Source: an uncultured Eubacteriales bacterium (lineage in GTDB: Bacteria > Bacillota > Clostridia > Christensenellales > CAG-917). From it: 13,219 nucleotides of DNA. Both the position numbers and the translations under genes were made by a program. A model generated the notes under the pieces. That model was not told where the DNA came from and made no database searches. It saw only the letters and a list, made by a program, of their open reading frames with translations. This document shows positions 7,173-13,015 of this stretch, one piece after another (the first letter of the stretch is position 1; each line of letters begins with the position of its first letter). The stretch is taken from positions 1-13,219 of the forward strand of contig URUQ01000025.1 of assembly GCA_900551145.1 (NCBI GenBank). Reading direction: 5' to 3'.

Positions 7173-7196
7173 TCGGTATCATATAAAATAGTTTTT

Positions 7197-7221
7197 AAGG
7201 CGCAACGTGTTTTGCGCCTTT
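7197..7221 (+). terminator. Hairpin terminator after the PEV-rich gene
   Basis: AAGGCGCAA (7197-7205) and TTGCGCCTT (7212-7220) form a 9-bp stem with a 6-nt loop, ending in a short TTT. The GTG that could begin a longer LUD ORF (7207) lies in this loop, which argues for the later ATG at 7249. Confidence 0.6.
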
Positions 7222-7248
7222 ACTATAAGTAAAAAACGAGAGGTAAAT

Positions 7249-7854
7249 ATGGATTTTTCTACGATAAAATCAAATCTTGAAAGAAACGGCTTTGCCGTGT
7301 CCGTATTTGGCACCGTGCAAGAGGCAAACGAGTATCTAAACAACGCAATAGACGGCAAAAGCGTAGGTTTCGGCGGTTCGGTTACACTTGACGAAATGGG
7401 CGTGCTTAAACTGCTTGAAACGCATAATAACGTTCTTTATAGATTTGACAATCCCGACGGAAAAACTCCGACCGAGGTTATGAAAGAGTCGCTTACCGCC
7501 GACGTGTTTTTGACGAGTGCCAACGGCATTGCCGAGACGGGCGAGATTATCAATATCGACGGCAACTGCAACAGAGTGGCGGGGGAGTTGTACGGACACG
7601 AGAAGGTGTATATTATCGTTGGCAACAACAAGATTGCGCCCGACTTTGACAGTGCATTGTGGCGTGCAAGAAATATATCTGCACCCAAGAACGCAAAGCG
7701 TCTCCATAAAAACACTCCTTGTGCCGTCAATGCCGACAGATGCTACAATTGCAACAGTCCCGAACGTATTTGCAAAGCCCTCGTCGTCCTTTGGCGCAAA
7801 CCCACCAATTGCCCGTACGAAGTGGTGATAATAGACCAACCCTTGGGGTATTGA
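7249..7854 (+). CDS. LUD-domain protein (LutC/YkgG-like lactate-utilisation family)
   Basis: A 201-residue LUD-domain (formerly DUF162) protein. Family signatures are VGFGGSVTLDEMG (about 38-50) and the segment TANG...TGEIINIDGNCNRVAGELYG (about 92-116). LUD proteins include LutC/LutB, parts of the L-lactate-oxidising iron-sulfur complex, but single LUD genes in Clostridia are widespread and uncharacterised. No lutA or lutB partner is adjacent. The C-terminus adds a cysteine group (CAV, CYNCN, RIC, near 163-180) that could bind a metal or Fe-S cluster. GAGAGG at 7238-7243 lies 5 nt before the ATG. The upstream GTG at 7207 falls in a hairpin and has no ribosome binding site. Downstream is a long structured non-coding region. 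Confidence 0.88.
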   Translation: MDFSTIKSNLERNGFAVSVFGTVQEANEYLNNAIDGKSVGFGGSVTLDEMGVLKLLETHNNVLYRFDNPDGKTPTEVMKESLTADVFLTSANGIAETGEIINIDGNCNRVAGELYGHEKVYIIVGNNKIAPDFDSALWRARNISAPKNAKRLHKNTPCAVNADRCYNCNSPERICKALVVLWRKPTNCPYEVVIIDQPLGY

Positions 7855-7860
7855 TTTTAT

Positions 7861-7924
7861 TGCGCCGAATGCTAAACACGTGTCACTTATCTCGTTGAGA
7901 TAACTTGACACATATTTAGGCGCA
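7861..7924 (+). repeat. Long tiered hairpin after the LUD gene
   Basis: Four nested pairings stack on one axis: TGCGCC (7861-7866) / GGCGCA (7919-7924), CTAAA (7872-7876) / TTTAG (7915-7919), GTGTCA (7880-7885) / TGACAC (7906-7911) and TTATCTC (7887-7893) / GAGATAA (7897-7903) with a GTT loop. It begins 6 nt after the LUD stop. No T-run follows. Confidence 0.6.
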
Positions 7925-7933
7925 AACGTCCTA

Positions 7934-7963
7934 CACAAAAGCAATCGGAGCATTGCTTTTGTG
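7934..7963. repeat. Perfect 12-bp inverted repeat
   Basis: CACAAAAGCAAT (7934-7945) pairs perfectly with ATTGCTTTTGTG (7952-7963) around the six-base loop CGGAGC. This is much stronger than expected by chance and has no terminator-like T-tail (GCGTAAGG follows). Confidence 0.6.
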
Positions 7964-7996
7964 CGTAAGGTCTCGCAACCTTGAGACGGCTCGGCG

Positions 7997-8100
7997 GTTG
8001 CTCGGATAGAAAGTTGATGCTCACAATTAGTCTTCGTCGAGTTATAAACTACGGCTCCGCCTGTCTACGAGCAACGTTAGGCGCACTGCGTGCGCTGACG
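7997..8100 (+). ncRNA. Candidate structured RNA downstream of the LUD gene
   Basis: GTTGCTCG (7997-8004) pairs with CGAGCAAC (8068-8075), and TAGA (8007-8010) can extend this with TCTA (8064-8067), closing a loop of about 55 nt. Directly after it, a second stem pairs 8075-8086 with 8090-8100: CGTTA/TGACG (one U-G wobble on the plus strand), a bulged G, then GCGCAC-TGC-GTGCGC. A strong terminator follows at 8123-8155. The layout of long-range stem, hairpin and terminator would suit a small RNA or a structured 3' UTR. No known family was recognised and no promoter was found. Confidence 0.35.
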
Positions 8101-8122
8101 GAATATTTCATCAAAAACTAAT

Positions 8123-8155
8123 AAAAAAAGAGCACCGAAGCGGCGCTCTTTTTTT
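8123..8155. terminator. Bidirectional intrinsic terminator
   Basis: AAAAAAAGAGC (8123-8133) pairs with GCTCTTTTTTT (8145-8155). An inner CCG (8135-8137) / CGG (8141-8143) extends the stem past one A/C mismatch, with an AAG loop. A-run and T-run flank a GC core in both directions, so it can end transcription from the LUD gene (+) and from the GGGtGRT stump side (-). Confidence 0.85.
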
Positions 8156-8170
8156 ATTGGTTTTTTGTTG

Positions 8171-8215
8171 TTATTTGGTGAGACCCTCTTGTACTGCGAC
8201 TGCACAAGCGACCGA
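8171..8215 (-). pseudogene. 3'-end stump of a second GGGtGRT gene (14 codons plus stop)
   Basis: Read on the minus strand, these 45 bases encode SVACAVAVQEGLTK and a TAA stop, identical to the last 14 residues of the intact GGGtGRT protein at 8309-9313. At DNA level 8 of the 14 codons differ, all synonymously (for example L is CTC here and TTA in the intact gene; K is AAA here and AAG there). Similarity ends sharply at the serine codon, and an in-frame TAA lies two codons upstream. The bidirectional terminator at 8123-8155 sits just downstream, as expected for an original gene end. It is most simply the remnant of a diverged tandem or replaced copy. Confidence 0.85.
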
Positions 8216-8222
8216 TTTTTAC

Positions 8223-8268
8223 GCACCAGAAAAGGCACTCACGCGAGTGCCTTTTGTGTTACTGGTGC
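8223..8268 (-). terminator. Intrinsic terminator of the NifU-like/GGGtGRT operon
   Basis: AAAAGGCACTC (8230-8240) pairs perfectly with GAGTGCCTTTT (8245-8255) around ACGC. An outer GCACCAG (8223-8229) / CTGGTGC (8262-8268) adds a second stem with a 6-nt bulge on one side. On the minus strand the GC stem is followed by TTTT. It lies about 40 nt past the GGGtGRT stop. Confidence 0.65.
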
Positions 8269-8275
8269 TATTTGC

Positions 8276-8304
8276 TACGCAAACAATCAATCGTTGCTTG
8301 CGCA
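8276..8304 (-). repeat. Minus-strand hairpin just after the GGGtGRT stop
   Basis: The arms 8276-8286 and 8294-8304 pair over 11 positions with a 7-nt loop. Two A/C mismatches on the plus strand become U-G wobbles in a minus-strand RNA, so the fold is complete only in the GGGtGRT transcript. It starts 4 nt after the stop codon and may protect the mRNA 3' end. Confidence 0.45.
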
Positions 8305-8308
8305 CAAT

Positions 8309-9313
8309 TTACTTTGTTAAACCTTCCTGAACTGCAACTGCGCAAGCGACCGAAGCACCGACCATCGGGTTGTTGCCCATACCGATCAAGCCCATCATTT
8401 CGACGTGTGCGGGGACTGATGAAGAACCTGCGAATTGTGCGTCGGAGTGCATTCTGCCCATCGTGTCCGTCATACCGTAGGAAGCAGGACCTGCCGCCAT
8501 ATTGTCGGGGTGGAGAGTACGACCCGTGCCACCGCCGGATGCGACGGAGAAGTATTTCTTGCCGTTGTCAACGCACCATTTTTTGTAAGTGCCTGCGACG
8601 GGGTGTTGGAAACGAGTGGGGTTGGTGGAGTTGCCCGTGATTGACACGTCAACGTCTTCGAGGCGCATAATCGCAACGCCTTCGGTAACGTCGTCAGCAC
8701 CGTAAACTCTGACTGCCGCGCGCTCGCCGTTTGAATAGGGAGTCTCTTTGACAACTTCAACTTCACCGGTGAAGTAGTTCATCTTGGTTTGAACGTAAGT
8801 GAAGCCGTTGATACGAGAGATGATGAACGCCGCGTCTTTGCCGAGACCGTTGAGGATGACTTTGAGCGGAGTTTTTCTAACTTTGTTTGCGGTTCTCGCA
8901 ATGCCGATTGCGCCTTCTGCCGCAGCAAAAGACTCGTGACCGGCGAGGAAAGCGAAGCACTTGGTACTTTCTCTGAGGAGCATTGCGGCAAGATTGCCGT
9001 GTCCGAGACCGACTTTACGTTGCTCTGCAACCGAGCCGGGGATGCAGAACGATTGCAAACCTTCACCGATAGCTTCCGCAGCGTCTGCCGCGTTTACGCA
9101 GTTTTTCTTGATTGCGATTGCGCAACCCACGGTGTATGCCCACACTGCGTTTTCAAAGCAGATAGGTTGGATACCTTTGACGATTGCGTTGCAATCAACG
9201 CCCTTGGAGAGGCAAAGATCTCTTGCTTCTTCGAGGTCCTTGATGCCGTATTGAGCAAGAACGGCGTTGATTTTGTCTATTCTTCTTTCATAACCTTCAA
9301 ATGTTACACTCAT
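8309..9313 (-). CDS. GGGtGRT family protein (function unknown)
   Basis: A 334-residue soluble protein belonging to the family named after its GGGtGRT motif, here GGGTGRT at 260-266 followed by LHPDNMAAGPASYG. Other striking conserved-looking blocks are VGLGHGNLAAMLL (101-113), FLAGHESFAAAEGAIG (122-137), ITGNSTNPTRFQHPVAGTYK (225-244) and the end ASVACAVAVQEGLTK. No transmembrane helix is seen. Histidines at 105, 126, 237, 268, 289 and 303 and nine cysteines leave room for metal or Fe-S binding, but nothing is proven. GGAGGA sits 7 nt before the ATG. It lies 15 nt after a NifU-like scaffold gene, an association common in Clostridia (recalled), suggesting it receives or uses an Fe-S cluster. 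A stump of a second copy lies downstream at 8171-8215. Confidence 0.9.
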   Translation of the reverse strand: MSVTFEGYERRIDKINAVLAQYGIKDLEEARDLCLSKGVDCNAIVKGIQPICFENAVWAYTVGCAIAIKKNCVNAADAAEAIGEGLQSFCIPGSVAEQRKVGLGHGNLAAMLLRESTKCFAFLAGHESFAAAEGAIGIARTANKVRKTPLKVILNGLGKDAAFIISRINGFTYVQTKMNYFTGEVEVVKETPYSNGERAAVRVYGADDVTEGVAIMRLEDVDVSITGNSTNPTRFQHPVAGTYKKWCVDNGKKYFSVASGGGTGRTLHPDNMAAGPASYGMTDTMGRMHSDAQFAGSSSVPAHVEMMGLIGMGNNPMVGASVACAVAVQEGLTK

Positions 9314-9328
9314 TGTTTCGTCCTCCGA

Positions 9329-10030
9329 TTATTCTTGACGCGGATCAATCCACTTGACGGCACCGTCTTCGGCTTTGAATCTGCCGTAAGTACCGGTGCA
9401 TTTTGCCACTGCTTCGTTTGCGTCGACGCCTTTTTTGATCATTTCCATCAACACGCCGAGCTTGCAGAATTGATAACCGATGATCTCGTTGTTTGCATCG
9501 AGAGCGACTTTGGTGACGTAACCTTCTGCCATTTCGAGATAGCGAGGTCCTTTGGAAACGGTGGAGTACATAGTACCGATTTGGCTACGATGACCTTTGC
9601 CGAGATCCTCGAGACCCGCACCGATGACGAGACCGCCTTCGGAGAATGCAGATTGAGTTCTGCCATATACGATTTGCAAGAAAAGTTCACGCATAGCGGT
9701 GTTGATTGCATCGCATACGAGGTCGGTGTTGAGAGCTTCGAGAATGGTTTTGCCGGTGAGAATTTCCGCTGCCATAGCCGCAGAGTGAGTCATACCCGAG
9801 CAACCGATGGTTTCCACAAGAGCCTCTTGGATAACGCCGTCTTTGACGTTGAGCGTAAGTTTGCACGCGCCTTGTTGAGGAGCGCACCAGCCGATACCAT
9901 GCGTAAGACCGCTGATGTCCTTGATTTCTCTTGCTTGCACCCATTTGCCCTCTTCGGGGATCGGTGCGGGACCGTGGTTGGGACCCTTAGCAACGCAACA
10001 CATGTTTTCAACTTCACTTGAATATTGCAT
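9329..10030 (-). CDS. NifU/IscU-like iron-sulfur cluster scaffold-type protein
   Basis: A 233-residue protein with a NifU_N-like core: GACKLTLNV (54-62), IGCSGMTHSAAMAAEILTGKTILEALN (76-101, compare the IscU region around its second cysteine) and further cysteine C106. Cysteines C49 and C56 lie where the first scaffold cysteine is expected, but spacing differs from IscU. It is about 100 residues longer than IscU, with an N-terminal MCCVAKGPNHGPAP segment and a C-terminal extension including CKLGVLMEMIKKG and C211. It is therefore a divergent relative rather than the general scaffold. It probably assembles or carries a cluster for the GGGtGRT protein 15 nt downstream. GGAGG (10040-10044) lies 9 nt before the start, and a good promoter lies at 10076-10104. 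Confidence 0.87.
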   Translation of the reverse strand: MQYSSEVENMCCVAKGPNHGPAPIPEEGKWVQAREIKDISGLTHGIGWCAPQQGACKLTLNVKDGVIQEALVETIGCSGMTHSAAMAAEILTGKTILEALNTDLVCDAINTAMRELFLQIVYGRTQSAFSEGGLVIGAGLEDLGKGHRSQIGTMYSTVSKGPRYLEMAEGYVTKVALDANNEIIGYQFCKLGVLMEMIKKGVDANEAVAKCTGTYGRFKAEDGAVKWIDPRQE

Positions 10031-10075
10031 AGATAATTGCCTCCATATAGAGTGTTTTTATTTATTGTTTAAATT

Positions 10076-10104
10076 ATTTTATCATATAGATAAAGTTTTA
10101 TCAA
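10076..10104 (-). promoter_or_regulatory. Sigma70-type promoter for the NifU-like/GGGtGRT operon
   Basis: On the minus strand TTGATA (10104-10099) and TAAAAT (10081-10076) are separated by exactly 17 nt, giving a leader of about 40 nt before the ATG at 10030. This indicates the pair is transcribed on its own rather than only from the upstream ferredoxin ORF. Confidence 0.65.
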
Positions 10105-10136
10105 GAAAATACAAAAAAAATCTTGTCGTCTATTGC

Positions 10137-10161
10137 AACAATACGATTATTTCGTATTGTT
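10137..10161. terminator. 10-bp inverted repeat upstream of the NifU-like promoter
   Basis: AACAATACGA (10137-10146) pairs perfectly with TCGTATTGTT (10152-10161) across a TTATT loop. On the plus strand it ends in four T; on the minus strand it lies 25 nt after the ferredoxin-type stop and 33 nt upstream of the -35 box. It could end the ferredoxin transcript or be an operator. Confidence 0.4.
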
Positions 10162-10185
10162 TTGACATATGTGCCAAAATGAATT

Positions 10186-10428
10186 TCAAACGTATATTTC
10201 GGCTTTTCGATTTGGGTCGTAACGCCTTTTTAGGTAATGCGTAAGCGTGCGTGCGTATTTGACCGTCAATGCATGATTAGGACAATTTTTTACGCATTTG
10301 AGACAACGTATGCATTTATCGTTCGGCTTGCCGTTTTTCATTGCTCCGATAGGGCATACGCCGTCGCATTTTCCGCAATTAGTGCAGTCGCTCGTTTTTG
10401 AGATTTTTACACTTATACGACTGCGCAA
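10186..10428 (-). CDS. Small 2[4Fe-4S] ferredoxin-type protein, start uncertain
   Basis: Carries two classical cluster motifs, C15-x2-C18-x2-C21-x3-C25-P and C39-x2-C42-x2-C45-x3-C49-P, typical of a bacterial 2[4Fe-4S] ferredoxin domain for low-potential electron transfer. A basic tail (YLKRRYDPNRKAEIYV) follows. The start is unresolved: the only initiator-like codon is a TTG at 10428 with no Shine-Dalgarno sequence, and the frame stays open only about 12 codons further upstream to a TAA. The reading before the first cysteine resembles the linker of a larger protein, so this may be a 5'-truncated remnant of a flavodoxin- or membrane-fused ferredoxin. It lies upstream of, and in the same direction as, the NifU-like/GGGtGRT pair, an Fe-S-themed neighbourhood, but that pair has its own promoter. 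Confidence 0.6.
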   Translation of the reverse strand: MRSRISVKISKTSDCTNCGKCDGVCPIGAMKNGKPNDKCIRCLKCVKNCPNHALTVKYARTLTHYLKRRYDPNRKAEIYV

Positions 10429-10513
10429 GGCGGGGAAAAAGTCTGCAAAAACGGCATTTTAGCGATTGCAGAGGCACTGTTGACCGATTGAAGCCTACAA
10501 AAGCAAAAAGAGG

Positions 10514-10542
10514 TTGCCAAAAGCGCGTGGCGGTGATACAAT
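10514..10542 (+). promoter_or_regulatory. Sigma70-type promoter for tyrS-yigZ-recX
   Basis: TTGCCA (10514-10519) and TACAAT (10537-10542) are spaced by 17 nt. Transcription would start near 10549, leaving a leader of about 30 nt. That is too short for a T-box, the usual regulator of Bacillota tyrS, and no T-box core sequence was found upstream. Confidence 0.6.
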
Positions 10543-10579
10543 TTGCTATATATAGAATATTTATTATAGGAATAGCATT

Positions 10580-11791
10580 ATGTCACAAAACATTATCGAT
10601 CAACTCCGCGAGCGCGGACTTGTCAAACAAGTGGTGTTTGAGGACGATCTCAAAAAAATGCTTGATGAGGGTTCTCAATCATTCTACATCGGTTTCGACC
10701 CCACGGCGGACAGTCTTCACGTAGGTCATTTTATGCAAATGATCGTTGCAAAACGTTTGCAAGACGCGGGACATCGTCCTATTATCCTTATCGGCGGTGG
10801 CACGGCAATGGTGGGAGACCCGTCCGGTCGTACGGATATGCGCTCTATGATGACCAAAGAGACCATTCAACACAACGTCGATTGTTTCAAAAAGCAAATG
10901 GCAAAATTCGTACGTTTCGAGGGTGAAAACGCGGCAATTCTCGTCAACAACGCCGATTGGCTTCTCGACCTCAACTATATTGACTTTTTGCGCGAAGTAG
11001 GCGCAAGCTTTTCGGTCAACCGTATGCTTACGGCGGAGTGCTACAAGCAACGCCTTGAAAAGGGTTTGACCTTCCTCGAATTCAACTATATGCTTATGCA
11101 ATCTTACGACTTCTTGGTGCTCAACCGCAAATACGGTTGCGTATTGCAATGCGGTGGCGACGACCAGTGGTCCAATATGCTTGCGGGCGCGGACCTTATC
11201 CGCAGAAAAGAGCAAAAAGACGCTTTTGCAATCACTTTCGGCTTGCTCACGACGTCCGAGGGCATCAAGATGGGCAAGACGGCAAAGGGCGCGGTGTGGC
11301 TCGATCCCAACAAGACTGCTCCGTACGATTTCTTCCAATACTGGCGTAATATCGCGGACGCGGACGTTGAGAAGGTATTCAGATTCCTCACTTTCGTGCC
11401 TCTTGACGAGATTGCAGAGCTTACCAAGTACAACGACGAGCGTATGAACAAGGCAAAAGAGCGTCTTGCGTACGAACTCACCAAGATGGTGCACGGTGAA
11501 AAAGAAGCGGAAGAAGCGCTTGCCAAGGCGCGCGCGGCGTTCTCGGGTGATAGCGACAATATGCCCGCTGCAACCATACCGCAAGGTATGACGTCCGTTG
11601 CGGATATTCTCGTTGCGGTTGCAAAAGTTCCGTCCAAAGGCGAGGCAAAACGCCTTATTCAAGGCGGTGGTATCTCCGTTGACAATCAAAAAGTGACGGA
11701 CATCATGGCGCAAGTCACCGACAGCCAACTTGCAAACGGCTTCGTTTTGCAAAAAGGCAAAAAGAATTTCTACAAGGTTACCGTAGAGTGA
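10580..11791 (+). CDS. tyrS: Tyrosyl-tRNA synthetase
   Basis: Charges tRNA-Tyr with tyrosine in the cytoplasm (class I synthetase). The 403-residue length is normal. Seen in order: tyrosine-site residues Y36 and D40 in FYIGFDPTADSLHVGH, with the HIGH-type motif HVGH at 47-50; the IGGGTAMVGDPSGR segment; Y170, Q174 and D177, matching the tyrosine-binding residues of the Geobacillus enzyme; GGDDQWSN (192-199); KMSKS-type KMGKT at 230-234; and a C-terminal S4-like RNA-binding domain (about 340-400). AGGAA (10568-10572) lies 7 nt before the ATG. The stop overlaps the yigZ start in a GTGA, so the two are likely co-translated. No T-box leader is present. Confidence 0.97.
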   Translation: MSQNIIDQLRERGLVKQVVFEDDLKKMLDEGSQSFYIGFDPTADSLHVGHFMQMIVAKRLQDAGHRPIILIGGGTAMVGDPSGRTDMRSMMTKETIQHNVDCFKKQMAKFVRFEGENAAILVNNADWLLDLNYIDFLREVGASFSVNRMLTAECYKQRLEKGLTFLEFNYMLMQSYDFLVLNRKYGCVLQCGGDDQWSNMLAGADLIRRKEQKDAFAITFGLLTTSEGIKMGKTAKGAVWLDPNKTAPYDFFQYWRNIADADVEKVFRFLTFVPLDEIAELTKYNDERMNKAKERLAYELTKMVHGEKEAEEALAKARAAFSGDSDNMPAATIPQGMTSVADILVAVAKVPSKGEAKRLIQGGGISVDNQKVTDIMAQVTDSQLANGFVLQKGKKNFYKVTVE

Positions 11792-12414
11792 AATCTTATC
11801 GCTATATAGACGGTGAATACGAAGTGAAAATCGAGATTAAACGCTCGATTTTCATTGCTACCGTCAAAGGCGAACTGGACGCAGACGAAGCGGAAGAATT
11901 TGTCAAAAGCGTGCGCAAAAAATATCCCGACGCAACGCACAATTGTTATGCATACGTTGGAGACGAGCTTGGCAATATGACGAGGTTTAGCGACGACGGA
12001 GAGCCGTCGGGCACGGCGGGACAACCCATTCTCGACGTTTTGCGCAAGCAAAATATCGTCAAAAGCGCAATCGTCGTGACGAGATACTTCGGTGGAATAA
12101 AACTCGGTGCGGGCGGTCTCGTTGGGGCGTACTCCGATACGGCAAGCAAGGGCGTAAAAGCGGGCAAAATCTCGCAAAAAGTGCAATGTGCTGAGATTGC
12201 GATAAATGCCGATTATCCCACTTTTGCGGTGCTCGATAAGTATATCCGCAAAAGCGGTGCTATCTTTGACTGCGTGGAATACGGACAAAACGTCGAGTGC
12301 AAGGTGTTCGTACCCGATGACGGCGTAGACGCTTTCGTATCAAGCGTGAGAGAACTCTCGGGCGGTAAAGCCGACGTCATAGTTACTGGCAACAAAGAGT
12401 ATAAATGCGTTTAG
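11788..12414 (+). CDS. yigZ: YigZ/IMPACT family protein
   Basis: A 208-residue member of the UPF0029 (IMPACT/YigZ) family. Signatures are ATHNCYAY (49-56), DGEPSGTAGQPIL (70-82) and VVTRYFGGIKLGAGGLV (96-112) in the N-terminal domain, with a smaller ferredoxin-like C-terminal domain from about 135. The bacterial role is not settled; the eukaryotic relative IMPACT regulates translation through GCN1/GCN2. It begins with GTG overlapping the tyrS stop (GTGA), so translation is probably coupled. Only a weak AAGG (11774-11777) precedes it. The gene is complete and recX follows 49 nt later in the same direction. Confidence 0.92.
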   Translation: MKSYRYIDGEYEVKIEIKRSIFIATVKGELDADEAEEFVKSVRKKYPDATHNCYAYVGDELGNMTRFSDDGEPSGTAGQPILDVLRKQNIVKSAIVVTRYFGGIKLGAGGLVGAYSDTASKGVKAGKISQKVQCAEIAINADYPTFAVLDKYIRKSGAIFDCVEYGQNVECKVFVPDDGVDAFVSSVRELSGGKADVIVTGNKEYKCV

Positions 12415-12463
12415 ATGCACGAAATCGTGTGGTTTGAATTGTAAAAGGCAAAACGGCATAGTT

Positions 12464-12967
12464 ATGGCAGAAGAAGAAATCGTATATCCGCTTGACGAAG
12501 AACGGGCGCAAAAGGCTTACGACGCTTTGGTGAAATACCTTGCGCTTTCCGCGCGCTCGGAGCAAGAGTGTAAAAACAAACTCTATGACAAGGGATATCA
12601 CAAAAACGAAGTGGAATATGCGCTCGAAAGAGCCAAAAAATACAAGTATATCGACGATGCCGAGTATGTACGTACGTTTTTGCTTTTCAACAAAAATCGT
12701 TACGGCGCAAAGAAAATCGCTTACAAACTTGTAAACGAAAAAGGCGTTGACAAAAAACTCGTTGACAATATTCTTCTTGACAATCTCGACGACGATTATC
12801 AAATCGAAAGCGCAACCAAAATGGCGCAAAAATACGTAAAACAAAAGAAAATCGTCGACCAATCCGGCGCACAAAAAGTTGCCACACACCTATATCAAAA
12901 AGGTTTCGATTGGAGAATAATTAACAAAGTAATGACGAACCTTTTTGATATTTTTGAAGAAAATTAA
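12464..12967 (+). CDS. recX: RecX family regulator of RecA
   Basis: RecX binds RecA filaments and limits recombinase and SOS-coprotease activity. The 167-residue product is made of repeated three-helix units typical of the family: ALVKYLALSARSEQECKNKLYDKGY (about 21-45), the signature KYIDDAEYVRTFL (about 61-73), RYGAKKIAYKLVNEKGV (about 79-95) and a C-terminal QKVATHLYQKGFDWRIINKVM (about 136-156). The ATG at 12464 gives the family's normal N-terminus. An upstream TTG at 12434 would add ten residues of unlikely sequence, and neither start has a well-spaced Shine-Dalgarno (AAAAGG at 12443-12448 is 15 nt before the ATG). recA is not in the window. It is probably the last gene of the tyrS unit. 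Confidence 0.88.
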   Translation: MAEEEIVYPLDEERAQKAYDALVKYLALSARSEQECKNKLYDKGYHKNEVEYALERAKKYKYIDDAEYVRTFLLFNKNRYGAKKIAYKLVNEKGVDKKLVDNILLDNLDDDYQIESATKMAQKYVKQKKIVDQSGAQKVATHLYQKGFDWRIINKVMTNLFDIFEEN

Positions 12968-13015
12968 CGGTATGTGTTTATTCAAGGCGCACTTATGAAC
13001 GGTATGTGTATATTC
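12966..13015 (+). repeat. 18-nt direct repeat after recX
   Basis: AACGGTATGTGTTTATTC (12966-12983) recurs at 12998-13015 with a single T/A difference, a period of 32 nt. The first copy begins within the recX stop codon. No protein or RNA function is evident. Confidence 0.6.

Noticed and set aside
8309..10030. Plus-strand reading frame of about 410 codons across 8789-10021
   Set aside because: It is antisense to the NifU-like and GGGtGRT genes, which have strong ribosome binding sites, a promoter and family motifs; the opposite frame shows no recognisable domain.
10402..10488. Short plus-strand frame reading GGEKVCKNGILAIAEAL just upstream of the tyrS promoter
   Set aside because: It looks like a protein C-terminus but has no start codon, is bounded by a stop only 27 codons before, and partly overlaps the ferredoxin-type ORF; treated as chance or an unidentifiable relic.
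10679..11752. Long minus-strand frame of about 357 codons opposite tyrS
   Set aside because: tyrS carries HVGH, KMGKT and all tyrosine-site residues; the antisense frame is a by-product of its codon use.
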